A stretch of 40,515 nt of DNA from Bdellovibrionales bacterium (GTDB lineage Bacteria > Bdellovibrionota_C > UBA2361 > SZUA-149 > JAGRAN01), in NCBI GenBank assembly GCA_020434585.1, contig JAGRAN010000009.1, positions 35,264 to 75,778 of the forward strand, written 5' to 3'. The position numbers and the translations under genes were made by a program. The notes beneath the pieces were generated by a model that was not told the DNA's origin, searched no databases, and was given only the letters and a program-made list of their open reading frames with translations. Below, in pieces: positions 6,901 through 15,300 of this stretch (positions are counted from its first letter, which is position 1; each line of letters starts with the position of its first letter).

Positions 6901-8942
6901 CTGAAGTTACCGCCATTGCTACTGCATTTAGTGCAGCTAAATCCGCATGCGACCTCGATTCTGCAAAGCGAGAGGCCGAAAACGCCGGTGCACTCGATAT
7001 AGACTTAATCTGTTTAAAAGCATCCCCGGACGGCGCACGTGCAGCGGCAGCAATCGAAAAGCTAAAAACCTGGCCGGCAACTATTGCGTCGACGCAGGCG
7101 GCGATGGCCAAACTTCCCCGGGAGATACTGGTTGCGGAATCGCTAATCGATTCCTGCAACCTACAAGAGGGGGTCCCGGCCGTAGATACTGCACGGGGCA
7201 CTGCCGACAAAATCGCCGGCGTCAGTCAGACTTGCTTAGACAAGGTCCCCGAAGCAGGAGGCCTCGCGGCGATTGAGGCTAGAGCTTCCGAAATGCAGAG
7301 CAAGGTGGAAAACTTCGACAAGAGCTCTTACGAAGCTCTTGTTGCTAAAGCAGAAGCGCAGCTCCAGTGCTCACCGCAGCTTGCTCTTCAAACCGTCGAA
7401 GAGGCCCGCAAACTAGCGCACGCTCTCTTCGCATGCACTGAGTTTAAACAGGAGCCGGGCCGCCTAAACGAAATTGCACGCAGAGCCGAAGAGCGTAAAA
7501 ATAGCGTAGGTGGCGAATCAAACGGCGCGGCCGGCGAATTGGTCGCTCAACTTAACGAAGCGATAAACACTGCGGACTCTTCGGTCACAAATTGCGCCGT
7601 CCAGGCTGCGCACAATGCACTGGCAAAAGCAGCGTCACTGAAGCAGCAAATTGAAGGACTTGGTCCCGAATGTGTGGCAAGCGTTCCGGACGATAGCAAG
7701 ATTCCGGGCATTAGAAGCAGACTGAGTGAGCTCGAGGCCAAGATCTCTGATTTTCGCCGAGGAAGTTACAGCTCGCTGATTGCGCAAGCCAAAGAGCAGG
7801 TAACTTGCAGGCCCGCCGAAGCCATAGCCAGCCTAACATTGGCAGAAAAGCTGGCAGAAGCGTTATTTGCGTGCACAGATTTCAATGCCGACCCCGCAGA
7901 GCGTAATAACCTAATGCAGCAGGCCCGCAGCAGGCAGGGCAGCGTTCCAACTTCAGCGTCTGTGCTAAGCAAAATCAGCTCCTTGGATGGTCAGGTGGAA
8001 GCGCTTTCGCAGCAGGGCCGCAGCTTAAGCGCAAAAGACTCTGTGACTCCGCCTGAGCTTAGTTCTCTCAAACGCGGCATCGTGCGTGCTCGAGCATCTG
8101 CAAACACTCTCAATGAAAACAGCGAGTGCTTCCCCGAGCATAGGTCTGCCATAGCCGCCCTGCTTAGACGAATTGATGCGATTCCAATTCCTGGAGTCAG
8201 AGGCGGCGGCGTTGAACAGCCGGTTACTACCGCAAGACAGGAACCGAGAATTCCGCCAGGAGGACTTGTTGGAGGGACTAATCCGGGTGGAATGGTGGCA
8301 GTTGGAGGCAACGTCGGAGTCGGCTCTCCCAGCTTCGGTGATGGACCCGACACCGATATCGACTTGGGAGGAGTCGCTGGTCCTGCTCTCGACGACATTG
8401 AAACAGCCGGCGCTGGGGGCATCCTTGGTGGGACACCCGCAATCGGAGGACCAGACTTAATCCTTCCACCCGCACCCAATACCGCAAATGCCGGCAATAC
8501 TTTCGGCGATGCGATGTCCGCGGGTTCTGCAGCAATTGATCGGACCAGGGCAACTACACCTCCAGCCTGGGCGGGTGACCCTTGGAGAACACGCGGGGGA
8601 GGTTACGGCGGTGCGGAAACTCATCCACATCCGCCAAGCGGCTCGTCTTACCCTACCCAGCCGACCTCAACTGGGGCCCCACAGTTTGATTGCATGGGAA
8701 CGTGTATGCAGCCGTATTACCTTAACGCACCGCGAATGAAGCCAGAGGACCGGGCGGAGGTGCGCGCGGGAATGGAAAATCAGTGCAGGAAAAGCTGCGC
8801 CGACATCGCGCGTCAGGCTCCCGGAGTTAATACCCGCGGAACAACAATTATTCGTCCTGGACAATGTATCGGCTCGGGCTGCGGGCGACCGCAAAACAAC
8901 CCGCCTTCCCCGCCTAGACGAGGATCTGGCGGCGGCTGTTAA
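3954..8942 (+). CDS. Giant exported four-cysteine helical-repeat protein, unknown function
   Basis: This 1662-residue protein starts at GTG, the only usable start before the signal peptide (hydrophobic core about 8-28, cleavage probably near TADA/A at 32). Most of the chain is charged, Ala/Glu/Lys-rich helix with regularly placed cysteines. Helices often begin with C-x4-A and end in a second cysteine 20-28 residues later. From about 760 to 1342 four modules of about 145 residues each carry four cysteines: 781/801/845/866, 925/951/999/1020, 1068/1094/1139/1161 and 1214/1240/1285/1307. The last two are a gapless 146-residue tandem duplication. Residues 1414-1570 are Gly/Pro rich and low complexity. 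The tail has C1580-x3-C1584, C1611-x3-C1615, C1638-x4-C1643 and a terminal Cys. Oxidising export would allow disulfide-stapled hairpins. No family is recognised; a cell-surface or periplasmic filament or scaffold is possible. Its stop overlaps the convergent DUF6178 stop by 4 nt. Confidence 0.85.
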   Translation: MAKSITAVKFLFSPICAALIAIAALIPATADAAPIKFGRSKGGKISLARPSQHDQDSWIAKIPYPEPPSGWGECPHTYWETLVDWNRVKEALVNNCLKEVYGVQQFGAVSSFMSKRDVKSLGDIFLAIEDMPVSDHLEAIMNARGAGAAAMAGAAAADAETYIRIVKCLGNVAIKGYNGDPRNNASRAAFAAAVNEAVDLVLFATDAVSIRKKLKQGNLSGFEPVHLASNAAKTVAERGRNLAFAIQDLETFRDNFLNHWRGKIEPALAEGVKECNPDVMEDKTHAFIGEAQRHLGRFRENYAWFEKQVLCGLYGLQDIGNYNGVNISKTESIEQVYSKVASKGFDSEFADSYNGLQESESGGEKLRSMLVEYHQKFESEHKRLIEEVRAKKDSVKDKYTYYRDQHTAALRECNLRRASEIKKEFLAAKQEWGKCGEEFTPAQFARDISDDSQVGFGTNKWRSDQEGVQKDLALVQGGGEKCVLDIIEPPGNAGLSFLARKSRGDEALERLEHLMSTGRYKCFFSEPERLRKVEELQKLYASPNPDISRISQLEQEISDSDWRDKFNEHKTKYQDAKRSIEVIRQAIRSVPSDQQLTKLLQDSCDIDGAKAELKTAEQNLASIKQSSDIVDACKSQLDSEYQRELARVKQQIASWERDIGGKIGDVVKQAKTLNEKARGYFDRAANKEGFAGCWELSEAAKLSQSVIDMKISGRTSGMRSFWERSQGREESGHCGSSPELDAEKEKAKDLLAKVEAAQDKDFDETAIREMYEQAREQVSLCEFEQAEKIKEEMNKVLRTVCEPPKPDLRQAISKAIEKRRDSLLRIVRGFLENDIPAFETAVAECSAQQITASVQKLKQLNLTNKCLDTLVLQGTANKAREKIKQVMAWDPETDPKRRLEQIEGLPHTAEAAARAGRTSLSGPQCDTVLAAQQKDRGLAAIDALRGVQASCAEKDSVKSVVEDLADLAVEIAEKDAQRASDLAEVTAIATAFSAAKSACDLDSAKREAENAGALDIDLICLKASPDGARAAAAIEKLKTWPATIASTQAAMAKLPREILVAESLIDSCNLQEGVPAVDTARGTADKIAGVSQTCLDKVPEAGGLAAIEARASEMQSKVENFDKSSYEALVAKAEAQLQCSPQLALQTVEEARKLAHALFACTEFKQEPGRLNEIARRAEERKNSVGGESNGAAGELVAQLNEAINTADSSVTNCAVQAAHNALAKAASLKQQIEGLGPECVASVPDDSKIPGIRSRLSELEAKISDFRRGSYSSLIAQAKEQVTCRPAEAIASLTLAEKLAEALFACTDFNADPAERNNLMQQARSRQGSVPTSASVLSKISSLDGQVEALSQQGRSLSAKDSVTPPELSSLKRGIVRARASANTLNENSECFPEHRSAIAALLRRIDAIPIPGVRGGGVEQPVTTARQEPRIPPGGLVGGTNPGGMVAVGGNVGVGSPSFGDGPDTDIDLGGVAGPALDDIETAGAGGILGGTPAIGGPDLILPPAPNTANAGNTFGDAMSAGSAAIDRTRATTPPAWAGDPWRTRGGGYGGAETHPHPPSGSSYPTQPTSTGAPQFDCMGTCMQPYYLNAPRMKPEDRAEVRAGMENQCRKSCADIARQAPGVNTRGTTIIRPGQCIGSGCGRPQNNPPSPPRRGSGGGC
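7104..7541 (+). repeat. Protein-level tandem repeat, copy A (146 codons) in the giant protein
   Basis: Residues 1051-1196 align without a gap to the next 146 residues. All four cysteines (1068, 1094, 1139, 1161) recur exactly 146 residues later. In the best-conserved part, from FDKSSY to FACTEF, I count about 21 identities in 44 positions. Boundaries are approximate. Confidence 0.75.
7542..7979 (+). repeat. Protein-level tandem repeat, copy B (146 codons) in the giant protein
   Basis: Residues 1197-1342 are the second copy, with cysteines at 1214, 1240, 1285 and 1307. The shared core reads FRRGSY to FACTDF. DNA identity looks low, so the duplication is old rather than a recent slippage event. 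More diverged units with the same four-cysteine layout precede copy A, at about residues 905-1050 and 760-905. Confidence 0.75.
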
Positions 8943-10219
8943 GACGCGAACTCCTCGATTATCAGATTTTTGGCGGCGCGCACTTCTGCAAGCGAAGTGA
9001 TAGCTTTCACTCCTCCCGGAAGCTTGCCCGCCTCATCTGCTAAGAAGCCTTGTGGGGTAAAAAACATCGGTAGGAGCGGAAAGCTCTCTCGCACACAGGC
9101 TAATATTGTTTCTGCGGCCTGCTCCGCCTCTGGCTGCGCTGAAACGGACTCAATGCGGCGCAGAATATTGGCGGCTGTGTCCCGCAGACCGAACAATTCA
9201 AACAATCCGGCACGATAAAGCTTAGCCAAACCGAGGTGCGAAAAAATATCCGGGAAAGACGCTGAACAGAGTTCGCCAATACGCTCGAGACCGACATTAA
9301 TCGCGCCATGGACTTTCGCAATATGCAGGCTAAGCAACGAATGGTCGTGAAACGGAACACTAAAATAAACCGCACTGCAGTTGGCGATGTAGGTCAGCTC
9401 GTCAACAATGCTTTGAGCTTCATCTGCGCCGCTTCCCCCAAGCACCTCGTCGATCATCGAGGAGAGCGGCTGGATTCGCTGCGCGCCTTCGGCAAGCGCT
9501 ACAATACCTTCGCGAGTCCAATACCGCGACGGAGCAAGGCTATCTAACTCTTTGGCAAGAAGTTCGGCGTTTAGCGGAGCGTGCATCTCGGCCGCCTGCG
9601 CATGTTCCGGAATACCGATATCGCCCAAACGTCGAATTTTCAGCTGATAGGCTTCTTCTTCCAGCTCGCTTGGAGTCGCGCTCATCGGCATTGCGATAAG
9701 CTGGTAAAACAGTTCAGGCTGAGCGGCAAAAATAATTGCCATTATTCTACCCAGCAAGCGGTAACGCTCCGGGTCTTCCGTATTAAAATGTATCCACGTG
9801 AAACCCCTGTCCGGAGTGTGCCAAAATTTCCCCGGCGACTCGTCAGTTGGCTCCTCGTACGTTTGCGCTTCGACGTACCTTGAAACAATCATCGCCAAAA
9901 GTTCGTGATCGACATTGTCTAAAAACTGACCGAGCGGCTCAAGCGTCTTCTCCTCATCAACCGTAGAAAGAAAGTCCCACAGCTTGTCCTCGTCAACGCG
10001 GTCGATGTTCCAAACCTCGAAATCAAGCAGCGCTCGATACTGATCGGAACTAAGCATTGGCAAAACTGCTCGGCTCGCTTCCAGACCTGCCTGCTGAATT
10101 GCGATATATAGGGCCTGCGGAGCAACCTCCTGCAGTTCTTCCGCTGAAAGTTCGCCGGCAACTAGCGCTTTCGTCAGATCCTTGCTGGGCATTGCACCCG
10201 CGAGCAAAGCACTGGACAT
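8939..10219 (-). CDS. DUF6178 family protein
   Basis: This is a 426-residue soluble helical protein. It shows features I associate with DUF6178: a LLSxxQxxALLDxEVW-like segment near residues 55-70 (here MLSSDQYRALLDFEVW), a run of Asp/Glu-rich helices with LGQFLDNVDHELLAMIV, and an EEEAYQLKIRRLGDIGIP segment near 195. The family has no established function and is, to my knowledge, commonest in deltaproteobacterial lineages. A GGAGGG Shine-Dalgarno lies 8 nt before the ATG, which fixes the start. The next gene upstream on the same strand is fliM, 99 bp away. A shared transcript is possible but no promoter or terminator was recognised in the gap. The stop overlaps that of the giant protein gene. 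Confidence 0.75.
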   Translation of the reverse strand: MSSALLAGAMPSKDLTKALVAGELSAEELQEVAPQALYIAIQQAGLEASRAVLPMLSSDQYRALLDFEVWNIDRVDEDKLWDFLSTVDEEKTLEPLGQFLDNVDHELLAMIVSRYVEAQTYEEPTDESPGKFWHTPDRGFTWIHFNTEDPERYRLLGRIMAIIFAAQPELFYQLIAMPMSATPSELEEEAYQLKIRRLGDIGIPEHAQAAEMHAPLNAELLAKELDSLAPSRYWTREGIVALAEGAQRIQPLSSMIDEVLGGSGADEAQSIVDELTYIANCSAVYFSVPFHDHSLLSLHIAKVHGAINVGLERIGELCSASFPDIFSHLGLAKLYRAGLFELFGLRDTAANILRRIESVSAQPEAEQAAETILACVRESFPLLPMFFTPQGFLADEAGKLPGGVKAITSLAEVRAAKNLIIEEFAS

Positions 10220-10318
10220 ATCAATTTCCCTCCTGACTTAGAGCGGGTAAATCTGTCATAGAATTGTCAATTTAACAAGATTCTGCACTTACCCCAGCGG
10301 TAGCAGAGTAGGATAAGC

Positions 10319-11242
10319 TTAAGAAATTTTCTTGGTTACTGTTGCGGCGCGGCTGCCTCGAAGTGCCCCAATCTTTGCACGAAATTTTGGTTTCCCTTCA
10401 ACTTTTATCGTGGCGTCTTCGTCAGCGGAGACGCCGAGTTCAACAACGTCACCGACTTTGAGATTCAACACTTCGCGTGCGGTGATTTTCCCCTCGGCCA
10501 GGACCACAGATAGACTAACTTCAGTTCGGGCTAAGTGCTCCTTAAGTTTTATCTGCGATGCCGAATCGGCCTCGGCGGTCGAACCTGACCCGACCGCCTC
10601 AAGCTTCTCTCTCAGGGGACTCAAGCTGAACACCGGCAGCGCAATCTCTAGATCCGACACTCTTCCTAACAACTCGACGTTAATTTTAGCAGTCGAAACC
10701 CAATCGGTCGGCGCTGCCAAACTGAGTGCCTGAGGGGAACTCTCCATCAATTGATAGCTCGGCTGCAGCCTTGCGATAGGCTCCCAAGCAGAACCGAAAT
10801 CTTCAAGGAGCGCTGAGATAAACTTGGCAAGCAAACGACGTTCTATGTCGGAGTATTCTCGTTCACGCTTCGGTGAAGCAAACTTCCCCTTACCACCCAT
10901 CAGCAAGTCCACGAGTTGCGACGCTAACAGGGGCGAGAACAAGATCACCCCGGAACCCTTGAGCGGCTTAATTGAAATCCGATGTGCACATAATGGCGGG
11001 CTATACTTTTGCAGCCACGGACCGTATTTCTCCTGCCCTAGACTGGCAAGCTCCACAGAACAGTTAACACCCAACTGTCGAGAAAATTGTGCCCTCGCCG
11101 CACGAACAAAGCGGTCATAGACCATCTCCAGACCCGGCATTCGCCCGCGAACTATCCGCTCAACACCCGTTAGGTCGAGAGCCCGGACTTCATCCTCGCC
11201 TTCCTGCGCCTTGCCTGCTTGTTCGGTAGAAGCGTTCTCCAT
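10319..11242 (-). CDS. fliM: FliM-like flagellar motor switch protein lacking the N-terminal CheY-binding motif
   Basis: From the chosen ATG the protein has 307 residues. VRALDLTGVERIVRGRMPGL, near residue 19, matches the start of the FliM middle domain, and the C-terminal third has the SpoA (FliM/FliN) beta domain with LKVGDVVELG. The usual N-terminal EIDALL motif, to which phosphorylated CheY binds, is absent; the 18 preceding residues are polar and low complexity. An upstream ATG at 11317 is in frame but lies inside the stem of a strong terminator serving the gene before it, so its 25 extra codons are unlikely to be translated. No Shine-Dalgarno is obvious at 11242. FliM belongs to the cytoplasmic C-ring, yet no other flagellar gene is in the window. 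Confidence 0.78.
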   Translation of the reverse strand: MENASTEQAGKAQEGEDEVRALDLTGVERIVRGRMPGLEMVYDRFVRAARAQFSRQLGVNCSVELASLGQEKYGPWLQKYSPPLCAHRISIKPLKGSGVILFSPLLASQLVDLLMGGKGKFASPKREREYSDIERRLLAKFISALLEDFGSAWEPIARLQPSYQLMESSPQALSLAAPTDWVSTAKINVELLGRVSDLEIALPVFSLSPLREKLEAVGSGSTAEADSASQIKLKEHLARTEVSLSVVLAEGKITAREVLNLKVGDVVELGVSADEDATIKVEGKPKFRAKIGALRGSRAATVTKKIS

Positions 11243-11284
11243 ACTTATAGTTATCGACGCTTCTTTGCCCACACATAAGCGCAC

Positions 11285-11325
11285 AAAAAACCGCAGCTCT
11301 GGGCTAATTAAGCCCATCGCTGCGG
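11285..11325 (-). terminator. Rho-independent terminator of the esterase gene
   Basis: On the minus strand a perfect two-part hairpin pairs CCGCAGC with GCTGCGG and TGGGCT with AGCCCA. A GA/GA internal loop separates the two stems and the apical loop is TAATT. Six T residues follow directly. It begins about 20 nt after the esterase stop and covers the alternative upstream start of fliM. Confidence 0.93.
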
Positions 11326-11345
11326 CGAACCGTCACTCCTGAAGC

Positions 11346-12251
11346 TTAGTATTGATTGAAGAATTTCAGGACCGCGTCGTTTGTATCGAGCTCTTTGGTG
11401 GTCTCGCCCATAAACCACCTAGCCCAGCGCCGCTCTGGACCCTGCGAATTGCCAAACCAGCGGTGGCCTCCGCCGTTTACGGCATACATCGACACATCAG
11501 CCCCATCGCAGCCTTTGTAGCGTGTCAATTCGACGCTGGCGCTGTCTTTCGGAAATTTTTTGGCAAGCTGCTGCGTCTCCCTGTCCTGACTGCAGTGGTT
11601 GTGCTTAGACCAGAACATTAGCGACTTTTCCGCAGAAACCACCAGACCGCGCTTTTTTCGAAATACCGTAACCTGCCCACCTTCATAAGGCACCAGCGGG
11701 TCGTCCTTGCCATTGATCATCAGCACAGGTAGACGCTTGACTGGTCGACATTGCGCGACAAAATCTTCGGGCATTGACGCTATTACCGGCGCTATTGCCG
11801 ACAACTTGTCAGAAAGTTCACAGCCAACGCGAAAGGTCATCATTCCACCGTTTGACGGGCCGGTTACGTAAACCTTGCCGCTAGTAAGTTTGAGATCCGA
11901 CTCGATCTGCGCAATCAACAGGCGCAGGAAATTTATATCGTCCGGCCGCTCTTTCCAGCCAGGAACATTTGGATCCTTGCGGCCGTCATTCCAGTGGCTG
12001 CTCACAGCATCTGGATACACCACCGCATATCCCTGCCTCATTGCGGACTCATGGATTCTCGTCTTAGCCATGCGTTCTTTATTGCCGCCGCCGCCGTGAA
12101 GAACCAACATCAACCGCTGCGGCCTCGGAGGGGCAAATAGGAGATAGGCACGCTCACGCCCATCGACGATGATGCTATGTTCGTTAGCGTCGGCCAAGGA
12201 AATGCGGGGCACTAGGCAGATTAACAAGGTTACAACTAGCGGCAGAAACTT
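11346..12251 (-). CDS. Secreted PHB-depolymerase-like (LpqC-type) esterase
   Basis: Starting at GTG 12251, the 301-residue product opens with a short basic residue and a signal peptide (VKFLPLVVTLLICLV, cleavage near SLADA). An in-frame ATG 42 nt earlier would add residues before the signal peptide, and GGAGG sits 8 nt before the GTG, so the GTG is preferred. The alpha/beta-hydrolase triad is visible: the nucleophile in GPSNGG, the acid in INGKDDPLVPY and the histidine in NGGGHRW. LHGGGGN is the oxyanion-hole segment. The family includes polyhydroxybutyrate depolymerases and feruloyl-type esterases, so the natural ester is uncertain. A strong terminator follows the stop. addA ends 57 bp downstream of nothing shared; the esterase is probably monocistronic. 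Confidence 0.82.
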   Translation of the reverse strand, partial: KFLPLVVTLLICLVPRISLADANEHSIIVDGRERAYLLFAPPRPQRLMLVLHGGGGNKERMAKTRIHESAMRQGYAVVYPDAVSSHWNDGRKDPNVPGWKERPDDINFLRLLIAQIESDLKLTSGKVYVTGPSNGGMMTFRVGCELSDKLSAIAPVIASMPEDFVAQCRPVKRLPVLMINGKDDPLVPYEGGQVTVFRKKRGLVVSAEKSLMFWSKHNHCSQDRETQQLAKKFPKDSASVELTRYKGCDGADVSMYAVNGGGHRWFGNSQGPERRWARWFMGETTKELDTNDAVLKFFNQY

Positions 12252-12350
12252 CACCTCTATTCCTCCATCATGAATCACAGAGTTAGTAGGCACTCAGCAC
12301 CGGTTGGTTTACCAACACGCTCAGAGATTTTTCCACCACTGCCTAAGTGG

Positions 12351-15300
12351 CTAATATTTAATGAAGCGGCCTTCATCTAGATACAGCAAGCCTGCGGCAA
12401 TTTGGTCGGGCCTACAGGCAAACAGATGCGAAACTGCCTCGCGATAGGCTTCCATTTGCGCGGCGTACTTAGCCTGATCTTCTTCGCGTATCCCGCCCGT
12501 TTTGTAATCTAGAATCTCTATCTGCTGAGCTATGCCGCCATTGGATCCAACAACAACTCGGTCTATCTTACCGCTGAGCAGCTCGCTTCCAGACAAAACT
12601 GAGTACGGCAATTCGTTAAACACCTGAAGTTGGTCAACCTTCCAGTCGACATACCTCTCAGTCGAAAGAACCTGCTTCATCTCTCCTTTGCTCAAAACAG
12701 CAAATAGCTCCTCGGCAAATGCCCCCAGGCCACCTGGCACTCCCCGCACAGCAGCACTAAGTTGACCGGACGTAAAATCGTCCTCTATCCACTCAACGTG
12801 CTCAAGCATGGCATGAAACGCTGTGCCGCGACGCCTTGCTTCACGGTTCTCAACATAGGCGAAAACCTCTTCTACCCCACGCGCTGCAAGCGAAGCTCGC
12901 TTTCGCTCAAATCGGCGCGGCGCGGCGGCCGTAGCAAAGTTGAGAGGATGCGCGTCAGGATGTTCAGTGGGTGTTACGCTGCTGCCTTGCCAAGTTCGAG
13001 CCCAGTCGGTAGAGCCGCTCTCGTAGAGGACACGGTCCGGCGCTCGCTCAACATCCCGCGCCAAGGCACCGACAAGAACATCCGCAAAGGTATTACCTCG
13101 CCGGTTTTTACTAGAGGGAATCAGTATCGTCAGACTATGCACGGCCCTGGTCAATGCGACATAAAGCACACTCAATGACTCACGCAGCTCCTCCGCACAC
13201 GCCTGCTCGTACATTTCGACGAGCGTGGGCACTAAGCTTCGCACCTCGCGCTTTGGATAACGCACAACACAGTCCGGCTCGCTCAGAGGGTCCGCTCGAT
13301 GAAGCAGCACGCCAGATCGCTGCACTCCGCTGCCTAACACAGTATCAATATCAGCCAATACGACCGAATCGAACTCCAAGCCTTTAGATTGGTGAATTGT
13401 CATCACTCTAACAGGAGAACCGGTCGGCAGTGCAACGCGAGTCGAACGTACGTAGTCGGCGAAATACTTCGGACGACTTCCAGCATCGCGCTCAAAGCGA
13501 AAGGCCAACTCCACCAGCTGCTCAAGTCTTAGCCGATCACGTCGACCGCACACCGGAGCAAGCAGAGAACACCAGCGCAACACCGACTTGCCGCAGCCGT
13601 TCGATCCGAGCTCACGACGCAGTTGAAAACTAAACCGAAGCCGCTCTTCAGAATTGCTCGCATCCTTAAAGCCCAGCGCTTTCCCCAATTCAGAAGTCGC
13701 AACGTGAAACGCTGCGACAGTATTATCTGGAAAATCTGCAAGCTCGATTAGTGAAAGGACAATCGCCACGTACGGCGAATCGTGCACGGGATTGCCGCCC
13801 TCTTCGCTCGCATCAATTTGCAATCGCTTCAACTCCATCATAATTCGCGGAATCATGCGATTCCTGCGCACCAGCACTGCCACGCTAGACTCGGGAGCTA
13901 CCTCAACGATTTGTTGAACGCAGCGCGCAATTTCGGCTGCGGCCTCCTGTTCCGGGTCCTCGACTGGCTCTGGAAGTGTTCTTAAAACCACTCGCCCCGC
14001 AAGCTGTGTTAGCTTTGTTTGATGGAGTGTGAAATCAGCGGCCCAACCTGAAATACTTTCCGGAGACTCTGCAAAAACTGGATTTTGTTCGATCTCGCTA
14101 AACACGGCATTAACCGCCTCGATCACTTCGGGCGCAGAACGATAACTTACATCCAGCCTTGCGTGCTCGAGCTCCCACTTACCACTTTCGAACTCGTTAA
14201 ATATCTCCGACACTCCGCCGCGCCAGCCGTAAATCGCCTGCTTCACATCACCAACGCAGAAAAAGCTGTTCTCAGCAGACGCCTTCGACAATATTTCTTC
14301 AACAATCGGCCTAATCACAGACCACTCGCTGCGAGACGTGTCCTGAAACTCATCCAGCAGCAAATGCTTAATTCGCGAATCGAGCCTGAAATAAATGTCT
14401 GCAGCGTGCTCAGTTAAGGAATTTTCAGACAGCAAGTATTTTACATCATCGAAGCGAAGTCCCGCCGAGCTTAGCTTCAAAGCTTCGAAATGTTCTGATA
14501 CCATCTGCAGCAAGTTGAGCGTCGCAAGAGTCTGCTCCTTAAGCTTCCGCAGCAGAACAGATGAAGCATGCTTGATTAGCGGTTGATATGCTTCAAGCAC
14601 ACTCGTGCCGATATCGACTTTGAAATAGGCACTTTCTCCTTCAATAATCTTGGACGCTAAACCCTGTGAAATAAATTTCACCCAATCGCCTTCACGCACA
14701 CAGCTTAGCGCATTGTCATTAGCTGAAATCCAGCGTTTGTTTGGCTCACCCTTTTGCGTCAGCGGCATTTGCAGGCTCTCTAACGCGGCAATACAAGCTA
14801 AAAGCTCGTCCTTGGACAGTCCTTTCGGCACCCGAAGTGAATTCCAAGCGGCTGCTCCGCTTTCACGGAAAACGGACAACAACCGGCTGATATCACCTTC
14901 AATCGCACCGTGCACCGAGTGCCGCACTTCGCCGTCGTGCAGCAAAGCCATCAATCCCGAAAGGACGTCTATATCAGTGCGGGAAATTGCTTCCCCAATC
15001 GCTGCAAGCAGCATTTCGTGCGCAGCAACTTCTTCAATAATCCGCCAGGCAAGGGGAAGCCCCAACTCTAGCGAGTATGCTCGCGCAACCTTGATAAAAA
15101 AGCTATCAAGCGTACAGATCGTCAGGCGATGCTGTTCAACAACCAACTTCTTCAACAATTCGGCCGCCGCTGCTTGGTCGAAGCTGTTTAGTTTCAGGTG
15201 CCGCCTAAGTTCTTCCGCTTCATTTAAGTCCAGGGCTGCCGCAGATAAACGCTTAAAAACTCGCTCGAGAATTTCTCCAGCAGCTTTCTTTGTAAAAGTA

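Noticed and set aside
10220..10318. TTGACA and a TGG...TGC pattern on the minus strand before the DUF6178 gene
   Set aside because: The perfect TTGACA has no -10 at 16-18 bp, and the GG-GC spacing is 7 rather than the 10 nt needed for sigma-54.
11243..11284. GTCGATAA resembling a FliA (sigma-28) -10 just before the fliM start
   Set aside because: No matching TAAAGTTT-like -35 at 11 nt, and the transcript would begin at or inside the start codon.
12303..12316. GTTGGT-TT-ACCAAC palindrome between addA and the esterase gene
   Set aside because: No T-run on either side, so not a terminator; too short to claim as an operator without other copies.
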